Positions 48,694 to 60,952 are shown, numbered from the stretch's first letter. The stretch: 64,000 nt of DNA from Marsupella aquatica (GCA_973895155.1 OZ316894.1:22630001-22694000), one strand, 5' to 3'. A program made the numbers and translations. The notes: a model not told the origin generated them from the letters alone.

Positions 48694-49739
48694 AGTATTT
48701 CTATTTCACTCCTAGGATTGACTTTCCTAAGCTTCTGATGACGATAGTCTTAAGAAGTTCTACCTATGGCAGCCATGTTATTTCGCTCAGTTGCTTTTAG
48801 TACGTGTATCGACTATCTCATCCCAACCTAGTTGCAATAACCGCATGTTTAACCCTCGATAACCCTATTCCAGCCCCAACTGCCCACTTTAGGCCTCAAA
48901 AAGAGAAAAAATTTGGAAGTACCTTACTGAAAGGTATGGTCCATTGATATAGTCCTCGTTTCTTATTGAACGATGAATTCAGTCTTCTTCCGAAAGTATT
49001 TATTCCTTGAAGCGACCTTGAAGACTATAGGTGAATTCCCGCTCAGGAGCTGTCATACAAAATTTCATGGAGAGTTTTACTTAACGTGTCGTTTTTGAGA
49101 CTAAGACATGTTTGATCTGTGTCATGTGTAACAGCTCCAAAGTCATCGTTTTTCTCTCTGTCATCCTTTCGGAGCAAAGCCGACTCGAAGTATCGAGCGT
49201 GAGGTGAGCAGCTGAGTGAAACTGGGGTGGGATGTGTGAAGAGAACATCAGAGTTTCTTCTGAAGCGTACTAAAGACAGTGACTGAAGAGATGAATATGA
49301 TCTTTTCAAGACAACCCTGAGTGTTCAATATTTTCAAAAGATTTGGTTTGTCCCAGCTAAGAAATTTTACTTCTGGGTGAAAGCTAATGACCTTGTCCAA
49401 GTGTCTTAGTTCGTGAAGGAAAGCTATGTGATGGCGTTTGGAATTATCGTGGTAGAACCTATGTTGCAGCGATGTAGCTAAATGTTTGACCCTGGGTTAC
49501 TTTGTTCAGACAAGGAACAAGTAATGGCCATCAGAGTGATACTTGAATTTACACTTTCATGATACCATCACAGTTGATCTTTGAATACCTCCGCACTTTG
49601 TGGTCTATTTTTAATTTGGACAGAAAATCAGGATCAAAGTCTTCTACGAGAGTGGCTTGATGGAGATTCTTACAATTCTGATGCTTTTGGAAACAGGACG
49701 GATGAATGGCAGCCTATGGGGAAATACTGCTGTGCCTAG
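48557..49739 (+). other. Possible alternative 3' intron and last exon of CIP7-like gene
   Basis: A strong donor, GCTG|GTAAGG, lies at 48557 inside the last exon. The downstream acceptor TTTGGACAG ends at 49623, after a T-rich tract. Splicing them keeps the frame and adds 38 residues ending at TAG 49737-49739 (from ENQDQSLLREWLDGD). The product would be about 1,886 residues. Reading through instead gives a hydrophobic tail ([12 protein letters not shown]) unlike the rest of the protein, which favours splicing. Neither tail is one I recognise from the family. Confidence 0.4.
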
Positions 49740-51985
49740 GGGAGGGCCATTGATCCCTCTGTTTGAAGATGATTAATCTACTCGACATATGATAAGTGGT
49801 TTTGGTTAGGAACTCACCAGAGGTTTCCTGTCCAAACCTGCCCTACAACACATTTGATGATTGTGGAGAACGCAACCAGGCAGATCATCTGGGAAACTAC
49901 CCCGGCATGCAGATGTTCGTGCTTGTCTGAAGCCCATTTTTGTCTCAAGGGCATGGTCAAACAATGAAGACTCCATCCCCTGGTGGTAGCCTATGTGGCT
50001 GTGGGCAGCAAGATTGAAGTTGAAGAATCACTGCATGTGGTTAAACACGACAACCTTTGCTCGAATGCCCTGCTGAACTCATTGCTGTTCTGTACATTGT
50101 GGCCTGCTTTCCGGACGTGTGCTTTATGCACGTCAGAGCTGGAGCCTCGCAGTTTTTGAGTTGGGTATGTGTTGCCCATGCCCAGATTGTGATTGCATGT
50201 GCATGCTCAGGGTTGGCATCACTTGGTATTCTATCTCCTGCCACGCCCTGAAAACCGTCTGAAGGACCTGCATAACGGGACTTTCTGGGGCGTGATTAGA
50301 TCTCTTTTCTGGGACATGATTTACCTAGAGCTTAGCTGAACGCATTCCACACGTTGCCGTTAGTGTTGGGAATTGCCCTGAGGACAATTATTCAAATTCT
50401 TGGTTATTTTGAACCGTTATGGGCAATGGTCCACCAGGGAGTGTCCTGGCCAGGGATGCCAAGTGTCGGATATCCTCTTTCCTGCCGCAAACGATTCTGC
50501 AGCCAAAACCGGGCAAGTCTTCTCTCCATCTTGAATTAGATCTAAGTGGCTACGTATTTTTAGTTTGCTGATACTTGTAGAGGTTACATTTTTGTCCAAG
50601 CAATGATGGATTGTCCTTGAGAACCAGTTTGTACTATATATTATGTTTCCATTTGCAGTAGGTAGTTTCTATTGCCGCCGGTGAATGCTTATGCACGTTC
50701 AACACTACCATAGTGTTTGCGTTCAAGATGTTGGCGATCTGGTGTTCATTGTCATCGCCGCAAGCAATCTTGTGTTATGGATCTTGCGTTTTTAGTCAAC
50801 TAGTTACATGGGTGTGCAAAACGTTGAGAATCATCTGTATTACTAGGGGATGACTGCAATTCACGAGTTTTTCCTTTCCAGATTACCGTAATACAGCCGA
50901 ATGCCAATCATATATGTATGACACTTATCTTGGATCCGTGTTCATATCTCCTCTGCCTTCATCCCAAATGACTGCTCGCCCATTACCAACTATTTTAATT
51001 TGTATTATCTTAAGGTAGATGCTTCTTCTCATTTCTAGTGACACCAGTTTTGTTTTTTGTGGGAAAAATTATTGTAGTGACTAAATACTAATGAGTCTAA
51101 CTGGGTAGCCCAGAACGAGACATTTGCTAGACGAGAATATTGAGGTGCATGAGATTGTGGTACATTCACTGTCCATCCATTGAAACCCTATTGCCACCTT
51201 TGTCTTTGCCGCTCTTAATCAAAATTGTCCACTCAGTTGCTACTGTATCCTATCTGTATTACGTAGAAGCTTTGGCAAGTCCAATCTCATGGAAACCCTT
51301 CTAAACTAAGGTACCCTAATACCTTGAGCTTTTCACCATCAACTTTCTATTAAACTTGCAGTTCGCAATCACGCATTCTATAGATTTAAACACCATATGG
51401 CAATGAGCTAGACCTGAAATGGGCGAAAAAAGAATTACTATGGTAAGCACACATCAACAGATCAACTGATGTTTCAATCTTATTACAGATCAACTGATGT
51501 TTTAATCTGTTCACGACCTGTAAACGCATCGTGGTCGATACAGGGGAGCATCTTCAATGATCGCGTGGAGAGCTAGTGCAATTGATTGCCTGGTGCGCAC
51601 CCGTAGCGGCTTGGATACGCACACGTAGACTACAAATGAACCAACGGGAACCCCGCAAGCCCTTCGTGGTGCATGTTAAAAAGCCGCCCTGGGTACGGCA
51701 ACACTTCCTGTAAAACTACTTGGCCCACCTTGGGATTTTAATGCACTGTCGAACTTGTCCCGGTATGGGGATCTACTAGAAACAAAGCCTCACTGCAACA
51801 CGAAGATCACTTGGGCGTCTAGGGACAAGGAAGCAAAAGGTAGACGTTTGGTCCTTTACTCGCATTTTTGTCTCAAAGGCTTGTAGTTGTGGACGATCGA
51901 TTGAGTGCGCTAACATCCGCTTCCTGCTGTTGCTTATGGACATTTATTCGATTGCCCACATGGCCATTCTAGGGGTGCTTGGTCA
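49740..51985. other. CIP7-like 3' flank and intergenic
   Basis: Probably contains the 3' untranslated region of the CIP7-like gene near its left end. The small frames at 49991-50599 have no recognised domain. Nothing else can be supported. Confidence 0.4.
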
Positions 51986-51992
51986 TGACACA

Positions 51993-52640
51993 TCATTGGC
52001 AAAGATCGAGAGAAGTAGCCACTTTAATTGGATAGTTCATTGTGGTAATCATTGAGTCAAATATTCGGCTTCCCTCACACCGTTGGGTTCGTGCTTGTTT
52101 AGTTGAGCTACTCGAGACTCTACTGAAGAGGGTGAACAGGACTGAAGAGGGTGAACAGGGTAGGCTTCCTAATCTAATGTTGGGAGGGAATGCTGCCAAG
52201 TTGAGGAAGTAAGGGCGACATACGAGGTCCAATGTTGAAGCTTCTATCAGAAAATTGAGTGTAGCGGAGTTCAGGGTTGATGCATCATCTGCTAAATCAA
52301 GTGTACAAGTTTTACATTTGGCTCGATTGCAGTTGAGACAACGAACGAGGGGACGGCCTGTGCTAATTCCAGGAATGAGTTTGACTGCATAAGTGAATGT
52401 TGAGTTCTGTAGAGTTGCTGGAATGCAGCTGAGCACAAGCGCGAGAGACCACCTATTGGGCCAGAGGCAGAAGAAGACTGGTCGAAACAATGCTGCAAAT
52501 GTTGATCCCTTCCAATCATATTGTGTTGGATGTTTCAAGACTGGATTACAATTGCAAGGTAGAATTGAGAAATCTGAGGGAATTTCACATTCGTACTTGG
52601 GTAGGAACCTTGGCATCCATGACAATTGGCAAAGGCACAA
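51993..52640 (-). other. Unrecognised 215-codon reading frame
   Basis: This is the longest frame in the intergenic DNA and is open for 648 bases, but it resembles no family I know and codes for an odd mix rich in Ser, Leu and Cys. The + strand in the same place is open in pieces (52393-52668, with two stops in the frame upstream), which also looks somewhat protein-like (AAKLRK, SIRKLSVAEFRVDASS). Either strand could be a decayed coding sequence, or this may be chance. Confidence 0.2.
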
Positions 52641-52768
52641 CGACAGATTAGTGGCTTCTCAAGGGTAGAGGGAAAATTCGTTAGGACCACAGTCGATGAA
52701 ATTGGGTGGGTAGAAAGGGAGCTTAATGCTGATTGAATTCTGCATGGAGAACACTTCATGCAGTGCAC

Positions 52769-53560
52769 ATGGATTGAGCTAGCAGTATGATAAATAGCTT
52801 GGATGTTTGCATCACAAAACTGACTTTTACATACATTTGATATCCAGTATCAAATGGACAAGTGTTTTAGATGCTGAACTCCACATTCTATATTAGATGT
52901 GAAATCTTTGGCGTCGTCATGATTAAATGCAATCTTTTAGGCTCATATGATTGACCTACTCTAATGGGAAAGACATGAAAGAGGCATAGAAATTTATATC
53001 AACCTACCCTACCATCTAATAAGCATGACACGTCATTATTTTTGTAATGAAAGGTTTGCAGTGGGCTCCATGCAACAGTTTCAAATGCACTTTTTTGCTT
53101 CATCGGGCTCGTGTATCATGTGTGGGTCCTTCCTTGATTGTCAAGAGACGATAAGGCCCGTCAGATCATGAGGATCTAAATATAAAGAGTATGAAATGCA
53201 ACTCTGGTGAGGGGGGAATCACAACAATAATGGTCTACACGGTGAGTCTACAGGGGAATTTAAAAGTTAGCATTATTTTGAAGCCAAATATAATCCAAAC
53301 CCCTTGAATTGGCCTTATTGGACAAATTTGCCTTTACGTGACGGCCGGGTCTGCCGGTCTCGCAAGGAAAATATACCGGCCCCCGACTTTGGGGTGTATG
53401 GACTGGGGCGTGGTATGTCCGCAGCCAAAAACTTTGGTCTGTGGGTGGTCCTGCTGTGGGATGGCTCTTGCCAACCCTTGTTGGGTTTCAATGGGCCATC
53501 TAACTTTTGTCAACTGCGACTGCACATTTAATTTTATTCTTAATTTTGCTCTTTAATCTT
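52769..53560. other. Intergenic, no recognised gene
   Basis: AT-rich on the left; from about 53330 to 53510 a GC-richer part with GACGGCCGGGTCTGCC. Short frames on both strands have no domain. Confidence 0.4.
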
Positions 53561-54640
53561 TTGGGGTTTTCCCAATTTTTCTCTCCTTTCTTCGGTCTGT
53601 TCCCTTTCGGATTTTGCATTGCCATTTGGCACTATTTGTTGTTTGGCAGTGTGATATATGTAGATTTGGGGATTACAAATCCTAGTTGGAGTCTGATGGG
53701 ACCCATAAGTTTAATTCTCAAATGCTTATGTGTCAACACACCAGCACAAATGTATGGAGATGCCAATGTTAGTTGGTTGTCATTGGGGCCCCCCCAAGTG
53801 TTGTCCTCACATGCGTGTGTCATAACCAGAGGACTACTTTAGCTTTGTAGATTGCCTGTAGAAGTGGTCTAACCAACTCTTTTTCAAAACTACTCCTCTT
53901 CATGAACTTTAACAGGCTTTTTCAGTTTGCTACTTGGTAGGGTTTTAGTTATTTTTGGGTTGTTGAAGACTCTTGGACTTTTTTGGGCATTTCGCTCTCC
54001 CTCAGGTTTTTCACATGTATTCTCCCATTTAATATTGGTTCTTGCCTTTGGGATCAGATCTCCCTGTTTTGTACTTTTTGTGTTGGGCAGTGTGATATAT
54101 ATAAAACTATGTTTTGCCAATATTTTCTCCCCTTTATTGGGTCTCTTCCCTTTCGGATCCTGGGCCCATTTGGCTTTTAGTGTGCTTTGGCAGTGTAGTG
54201 GATATAAAACTAATTTTTTCTCACATTTTTCCCGTTTGTTGGGTCTCTTGCCTTTTGGGATCCGATGTCCCCATTACGCTTTTTATGTGCTGTGGCAATG
54301 TTATGTATATAAAACTAGATCTTCTCCGTATTTTCCCTCCTTTATTGGGTTTCTTGCCTTTGCTCTCCAGGTTTGATGCTTTTTGTTGTTGGGCAGTGTG
54401 ATATACGTAAAACTAGGTTTTCCCCATATGGTCTCCCTTTATTGGGTCTCTTGCCTTGGAATCCCGTCTCCCCCTTTTGTGGCTTTCTATGCTTTGGCAG
54501 TGTGATATACTTAAAGCTAGTTTTTCCCATATTTTCTCCCCTTCATTGGGTTTCTTGCCTTTGGGAAAGAGTCTCTTGGTTCGGTGCTTTTTGTGCTTTG
54601 AGAGTGTGAATGATATATACAAGGTTTTTTAGTTTTTTTT
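53560..54640 (+). repeat. ~103-base tandem array, 5-6 copies plus outlier
   Basis: Units contain GGCAGTGTGATATAT, AAAACTAG, TTTTCTCCC, TTTATTGGGTCTCTTGCC and TTTGGGATC. GGCAG or its variant lies at 54086, 54189, 54294, 54392 and 54496, with a last one near 54600; steps are 98-105 bases. A related unit lies at 53570-53660 and a partial one at 53990. Scattered relatives are at 27860-28445 and (reversed) 58690-58875. Open frames on both strands, with repeated peptides such as YITLP, come from the repeat. Confidence 0.85.
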
Positions 54641-55255
54641 AAGTAAAGTTGGTGAAGAATCTTTCTATAATATTGTGCCCAGGCGGACGTCATTTACGCA
54701 GATGGCCCCAGACAAGGGAACCACACAAAAAGTAGTCACTTTATTGAAAGATGACCTTCGTAAAATATTATACTAAGTTCAAAAGATTGCTCAACAACTT
54801 ACATTACATAAATGCAGTTTTGGAAATTACCAAATTTTTCCCTATAGTTCCATTTGATGACATGACATCACGATCGTAAATAATGAGATTACAATCTATG
54901 GATACAAGAATTAAATTTTACAGTAGTCCATTTTCATTTCCCAAACACAGGACAAAAGAATGAACTGGCAGGGTAAAAGGAAGAACGATCAAGTTGTTTT
55001 TAGGGTGTGGGGCCGATGAGCTATTACCAAACAGAGATGATGGCCCTCTCCCATGTGGCCTGCCAAAATTAGTATTGTTCAAGTAGCCCAAACACCCGTG
55101 TGTACTCATCATGACATAAGTCATCAACTGAAAATTTTGATTACGATTTGTAATATAATGTGGCCTCCAAGATTAGCATGAATTAACTACTTTCTTCCCC
55201 GCGCCATGACATTGTGTTTGAGATTTTTTGGGCCCCGTGACAAAAACATGTTGGA
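54641..55255. other. Intergenic, no recognised gene
   Basis: AT-rich; the - frame at 54918-55127 has no known domain. Nothing else seen. Confidence 0.4.
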
Positions 55256-55259
55256 ACTC

Positions 55260-55490
55260 AAACCTGTTTTACATTGAGCACAAACAGTGAGAAAAATAAT
55301 GAATCATCTAACAATGTCAATAGTCAAACACAAAGCCAATATTTGAAGACAAATCCCTGCAAGTACAAAATATGAAAACACATAGTCAAAACTCTAATAC
55401 ACCGCCCCAGATCCACTATTCAAATAGAGTACTCCATATTGCACTATTGAAATACAAGACCATGAGGTTGTGTCACGGCAAAGATGGTAA
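55260..55490 (+). repeat. Dispersed repeat D, copy 2
   Basis: Matches 8610-8870 in the same orientation: TTTTACATTGAGCACAAA, ATGAATCAT, AGCCAATATT, CTGCAAGTA and CACTATTCAAA. The copies are about 46 kb apart and diverged. Confidence 0.65.
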
Positions 55491-56700
55491 CCAAAATGCC
55501 CAATGAATAAGAAGGGCTCCTTGTACTTAGCCTATGCTTGTCCCTATTTAAAAACATAACCTAAATGAAAAGACTTTTATTATTAGTCTACCGTGTGAGT
55601 TATAACAGGTGGATTTCAATCTCCACTTATTGTAGTATAGACTAGCAAATTAGCAATGGTTTTTGGATCTATATTTAGGAGATGATATACTGTAAGTTTG
55701 ACTTTCTCTTGGGTTCATCTTGGGTTGTTGAGATTATGATCTAAGGTTATTTGAAGTTGATTTCTAGTGTGGCCTATAATTATCTGATAACGGTTGCCGA
55801 CCTCAATTTAATTTGACCATGATCATCGGGACAATCAAATTTTCACAATACATACATCTATAGGAAAGAAAATTATTGTAGGGTAGTGTTTGTGAAATTT
55901 GCAGAAAATTTAAGAATGCATGTTTTGAGAATGTCCTATGTATTTTAATGCAAAGCACTGATTTATCAGTGTATAGTTTGTTATTAAAGTAAAATTTGAT
56001 GGCACTGATCAAAATTCATGCAGTTTCCCTACAATCTGAAGGAAAAAAGGATTTAGCTTACAGATGAGCATGCACAAACCTGAGTTTTCTGTAGTGCAAA
56101 CTGCAATGGGTGCTGGCAAATTTGGTAACTATTTACTCTTTAGACTAGGCCTTCCCCGGGACGTAGCCTTGCCAAAGGCAAACCACTTATCTCTTGTGTC
56201 AATGTGTGCATGCTAGCTGGTTTCTTGTGTGTGATGTCATCCCTGGAATGCACTACAAGAACAATGAGGGACAAAAAATCCTAAACCTTACCTATTGGCA
56301 AACTGAAGAGCTTGGTGGAGTTCCAATGTGAATTGCATTAGAGAGTCAAGTAAGGGAATACACCTCGGGGGGTTGACTATCAAAAATCTTAGGAACCACG
56401 TGCGATCCAAAATATGTATTTTTGGCAGATTTTAACTAAATTTTTAAAAAGCATAGGAGGCAAAAGAAGGTATTATAAACTCATGTTTATAGAATATTCT
56501 TTAATATATACCCTTTATAAAGTAAAATAGGTTATTAATATTGAAAATAGAGAATATTCTTGGAATATTTTCTTTATAAAATAGGTCTATTTATATTAGG
56601 TTAGGATCGCACGTGGTATCCCAAAATATACACTTAGTTAATCCCCCGAGGAATACACTAGAGACCCTAATACCAACAGCTTCACCTCGACAGAAAATAA
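55491..56700. other. Intergenic, no recognised gene
   Basis: Very AT-rich in parts (for example 56400-56600, with repeated AGAATATTCTT words). No gene or clear element is seen. Confidence 0.4.
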
Positions 56701-56704
56701 TGAA

Positions 56705-57505
56705 TTGGGATTTGTTAGACTTCCTCTCTTTTTTGGCATAAGATATACATTGCCATTATTTTTTGATCCATATATCATAATGCCACTGTTTTCAATTGTG
56801 GGTTAAGAAAATTAAGTTGAGTTAGATCCTTGACATCGGATGGCTCTCATTTCACCCAGTTCCAGACTCTAGTCTCCCTCAAGGTGACTTTGACCACATT
56901 TAGCAAGAGAGTGCCTATGGGCAAGGACAGGGCTCTTGATAGAGGCTTGGCATAGGATGGGAGGACAGCACACACCCACCTACCCCTCGGTCAACTGATC
57001 CAACGGTGGTCAAAGTCACCTCGAAGGAGACCCATGCAGCTTCATCAAGAAATTGGGTGCAATGACAACATTTTTTTTTGCCTCGAAAACCTAAAGCAGG
57101 CCCATCCAACAGAGGATAGACGCCCTGCTTTGGAGCATGCATTTCTATGTAGGGCAGCCACAAGGGGACAATACCCAGGGATCCGACAGGGACCCAGACC
57201 AGGAGGGAGAGAAGATTAAACCAGAACCCAAAGTGGGCAACCAGGGTTGAGGAGATAATCAATACTCCCACCACTACACCCTCCACACCCCTTATGTGTG
57301 GAGGGAGGATTGAACCTGGGACTTCTCGGTTTTAGGCTCTTCCTCTGGCCAACTGACCAAAGCCAGTTGGTTTCAATGACAACATTTGATGTGAAAGAAC
57401 CAACCTAAGTTAATTTTCTTAACCCATAATCAAAAATAGTGGCACCATGATAATAAGGAAGACTAAGTGTGCCAAAAAAGAGTGCAGCTCTACAGTAGTG
57501 AATCC
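56705..57505. mobile_element. Long terminal-inverted-repeat (foldback-like) element
   Basis: The left arm (about 56715-56845) contains CTCTTTTTTGGC, TGCCACTGTTTT, GGGTTAAGAAAATTAAG and a GATCCTTGACATC-like end. The right arm in reverse complement (about 57375-57495) contains CTCTTTTTTGGC, TGCCACTATTTT, GGGTTAAGAAAATTAAC and a TTCTTTCACATC-like end. A second, inner inverted pair is CTCCCTCAAGGTGACTTTG (56874) against GGTCAAAGTCACCTCGAAG (57008). The interior holds a reversed SINE. There is no transposase. I could not identify a target-site duplication. Confidence 0.65.
57240..57378 (-). mobile_element. tRNA-derived SINE, copy 3 (reversed)
   Basis: In reverse complement the copy reads GGTCAGTTGGCCAGAGGAAG, then AAAACCGAGAAGTCCCAG, GGTTCAATCCTCCC (a good B box) and AAGGGGTGTGGAGGG, matching 11876-11985 in the same order. 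It lies inside the inverted-repeat element at 56705-57505. Confidence 0.7.
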
Positions 57506-58080
57506 CAGCAAATGCCCTGTTCCTGATAAGCAAAAGGGTTTTATATATTTGAGACTCCTACGTAGTAACTTTTGGAGATGCTCTAAAACAGCGCCCAGGT
57601 GAAAAGGTAAAGAAGGTGACGGAGGACGACTGTTGATTAACAGCTAATAATAATCGCTTCGTTCGAGTACAACAAACAAACCGTCCCGCTCGCGCACTTC
57701 GTTCTCGCCTGCCCCGACGCCTCCCCCACCTGGTCCACCGTTACAGGGAGGTACAGTACTACAGGGCGCACCCAAGTTCGACGACAGTACTATTTGCGTG
57801 AAGCAGTACCGCTTAACGTCACGCCCACACGCGGTGTATGAAGCTTCATAAATAATCTAGATAAACCGCGAGCCGTGCGATGCCTCAGTCGGACGACCCA
57901 GATTTTCTTGGCCTTAGAATAATACTTTCATATTGACTTGATTGGTCGATTGAATGTTTTTGTCGCACGACTTTTTCGGTCGCTGGCAGGCTGACAGGCG
58001 TGTCCCGGTCAGTCCGGAAAGGGGCCCACCACAACTTCCCTCTCGATTGCTGCGGTTTGAAAAAAACCTACTCAACGGTC
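57506..58080. other. Intergenic, locally GC-rich
   Basis: 57650-57880 is GC-rich with GCCCCGACGCCTCCCCC but has no gene. Its base content differs from the AT-rich DNA on the left. Confidence 0.4.
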
Positions 58081-58700
58081 CAAAGCCGTCCCTAGGTCAG
58101 AAGATGCCAACTTTTTCGAGTGATCCTCGAGAAAGGAGCCTGATTTTGAATGCCACAAACAGGCGAGTCCGAGTTTCGTGTTGCGTTAGACATGAGAACC
58201 AAAAGTTTCGAGGTGGATCCGGGCAGCGACGGGCACGGCGCGAAAACAAAGTAAACTTTTCGCAGCTAAATATAGCGAAGTAAATTAGATACATGATAGT
58301 GCCGAAAAATTGCGAGGTGGAGCCGGGCAGCGACGGGCACGGCACGGAAAGGAAGTAAAACTCCTCGTAGTTAAAAATAGCGAACCAAATTATCTACACG
58401 ACACTGAAAACAACGGGCAGACATGATCCCACAAGGGAGCAACCCAAAATATAGGGGGCAGAGCAGGGAAATTTCAGCAGGGAAATTTCAGGTGAGACCA
58501 AAGAGCTGAATAGCCAGAAAGAGCCCAGCAAGCTCCAGGCCAGAATATGCCAACTTCTACAAGTGATCCTTGAGAGGGAAGCTCAATTTGAATGTGACAA
58601 ACAAGAGGGGATGCCGCTGCTTTAGAAACAAATTCTGAGGCTTTCTTTGGAGCTGGGTGGATGACGGGGAGAGGAAGGAATTTTTTTGCGGTCAAAAGTA
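58080..58700 (+). repeat. GGGCAG-bearing repeats, ~105 and ~460 base periods
   Basis: A unit with GAGGTGGANCCGGGCAG, CGACGGGCACGGC, AAGTAAA, TCGNAGNTAAA and AATTANATACA is tandemly doubled at 58209-58313 and 58314-58415. A second motif, ATGCCAACTTNTNC followed by AGTGATCCT and GAGA, occurs at about 58103 and 58548. Three places end in a similar AACCAAATTAT-plus-ACAC string (58265, 58383 and 58690), linking this family with the 103-base array family. Confidence 0.62.
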
Positions 58701-58875
58701 AGAAACCAAATTATATATGTGACACTTCCAAATATCAAAATGCGCCCCGGGCTACACTATGCCACAGGTAATCAAACAATGGATCCAATAAAAGGAGGGG
58801 CAACAGGGGAAACTCAAGGAGAGCAAAGAGCCAAAAGGCTTGAGAGACCCCTACAAGGGCCTAACAAAACCTAAT
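58690..58875 (-). repeat. 103-base-family unit, reversed
   Basis: In the reverse direction it carries GGCTCTTTGC, TTTTATTGG and GTGTCACATATATA, as in the array at 53990-54620. The + frame at 58686-58874 runs through it and is not considered a gene. Confidence 0.5.
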
Positions 58876-59470
58876 GCCTATTTCTGGTAAATTGAAGACC
58901 CTGGTACCAGTCCAGAGTGAACTGCATAGGGTGGAACATGCATTGGAAATGGACTAAAGACCCTAAAACCAGTTGTCATTACTAAATGTAATGAATGAGT
59001 GTCTCTATAATGCAAGAGACATGTTGTCAAAAGAAAGTTATAATGACCAAAACCCAAGGATAATAACCGAAAGATAATGTCTCTGCTCAACTCAATAATA
59101 GGGGGTCTCAAATATGAGAGAGCAGAAGTGTATGGCCTGCCCGGGACATGGCCCAAACAGACGTCTGCAAAAGTGTGCGGGATTCGAAACTGAGGTTGTC
59201 ACACCTCAAGACCGGGAGCGGATTGTTTCCATGACCATTTTGGTGTGAGTAAACCCAACGACTTTGCCTCTCAAGAAGCCTCACGCTGCACAAGTCACCG
59301 ACTCCCTGACTTATACAAATTTCTTCCAGGTGGGCTGGTTCAAATACTCAACTTGTTTACTTGTGCAATAACTATGTGACGATGGGGCAGACCCTGGGCT
59401 CTTCCCGTTTTCTAAATGCGCGGTCTCATAATTGAGACCCCCTAATTTACCACTGAAGTTCCCTAAGGTA
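58876..59470. other. Intergenic, no recognised gene
   Basis: Small frames on both strands only. Nothing supported. Confidence 0.4.
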
Positions 59471-59474
59471 GATG

Positions 59475-59645
59475 TAGAGTAGAGAGTTTCAAGATTTTCT
59501 CCTGAGCCGGGCAGCCCCTGGCAGCGCATGGCACGGGAGCGCGGGCAGCGCTCGAGCAGAGACTTTCAAGATTTTGTCCGGAGCCGGGCAGCTACGGGCA
59601 GGCAGCCCCGGGCACGGGAGAGGGCAGACGGGCAGCGTGGAAAAC
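59475..59645 (+). repeat. GGGCAG-rich island beside DUF936 gene
   Basis: GAGNTTTCAAGATTTT followed by GAGCCGGGCAGC occurs twice (about 59485 and 59563, period about 80 bases), then GGGCAG words follow up to CAGACGGGCAG near 59630. It lies directly before the leader region of the DUF936 gene, as the block at 37.9-38.5 kb does for the CIP7-like gene. Confidence 0.7.
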
Positions 59646-60952
59646 GGAAAACGTGATCGTTCTAAAAATTGTAGGCGAGTAGAGTAGTAGAGCTGAGCGA
59701 CAAGCAGAGCTGTAGTAGTCGAGCACAGCAAGCATTGTGGCAGAGAAAGGGAGCAAAGGAACGTGATCAGAGCAGAGCAGTGGCGTCCCATCAATCCCCC
59801 ATACAGTCAATCCTCAATCAATCCTCCGTCGGTGTGCTCTTCTCATCATTCTGCAGCACTCACCACCGCATGGGCGGAAGTGCAGGGAAATTGGGCTGCA
59901 ATTCTGGAAGAATTTGGTTCGGTGCGTTTGCGAAGGGCAGGATTATGATTGTTGCTCCTCCTTCACCGACGACGATTTGGTGCGTTTCTGAAGGTCAGGA
60001 TTGTCATCATTGCGCCCGCTTCACCGACGACGGAGTGTGTGAAGTGTTTAAAAAGAGCGGTAGGATTGAGTGCGGGCTACATTTTGAGTTGCATTGTACA
60101 GTGGTCTTGGTTTTGTTCTCGAAGCTTTCTAAAAATCCTCTGGCCCGGGTTTTTGGGGACGAACTGACTGAGTGACAATGACTCTTTTTGAAATGTACAG
60201 ATTGGAGCAGTCATTCATTCTCCGTGCGTGCTCACTTGTTCTCGTACCGTTTGATTCGGTGCTTGCAGTGCAGGTGGAGCAGATCGTTTCGTCTCCGGGT
60301 GATGGGGAAGGAGGGAGGACGAGTGCATGAATGAGGTGGAAAGTGCGGGAGAGTAGTGTGGACCTGATTTGGAGATCGCGTAGGACTGTTTGAGTGTAAT
60401 CATCTTCGTCTGTATGGGAACTGTGCAAGATCTAGCTTTCAGCTGCGTGTGTGAAACGGCACTCGAGCTGTTCTTGAAAGATTCAGGGTCGTCTGGTGCT
60501 CAGAGCGGCAATTTCTCATCAACTTGCCTCCGAATTTTCTGCGGTGTTCCGTGATCGGGGAATTGCGCGTACGGTGGGAAGTGAAGCGAGGCGTTATGCG
60601 TGGTATGGATTGGGCACTGGCAGTGGTGTTCTCATGTCACATCTGACCACTTCATTCAGGTGACTGCCTCAGATGTTGAGCTGGATCTGCTGAGGCTTCC
60701 ATCGTTTGGATGATGTTGTGGGGGTTGTTGTTCTCTAGCGTGAAGCTCTGAGATGAGGGGTCCAGGGCTGCCTGTATTGTACAACCGAGGGGACCCCAGC
60801 TCCGCTCTCTGCCGCCAAAACACCGAGTAGGGAAGGGTCGTTATTGTGGCTATCCTATAGCCAGCAGCATTGAGCACTGGACGCAGATTCTTCGATCACA
60901 AGCGTATCAGATTAGGTGGTCGCTGCTAGAGAGACCTTCGTAGGAGGCGAAA
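59646..60952 (+). promoter_or_regulatory. DUF936 gene upstream and leader region
   Basis: The stretch before the start codon is GC-richer than the intergenic DNA and has no conserved coding frame. Frames such as 59735-60175 (+, 146 codons) have no known domain. It most likely holds the promoter and a long 5' untranslated leader, possibly with an intron; the start of transcription is not visible. Confidence 0.4.

Noticed and set aside
53890-54622. Overlapping frames on both strands with repeated peptides such as YITLP
   Set aside because: They arise from the 103-base tandem repeat and not from a protein family.
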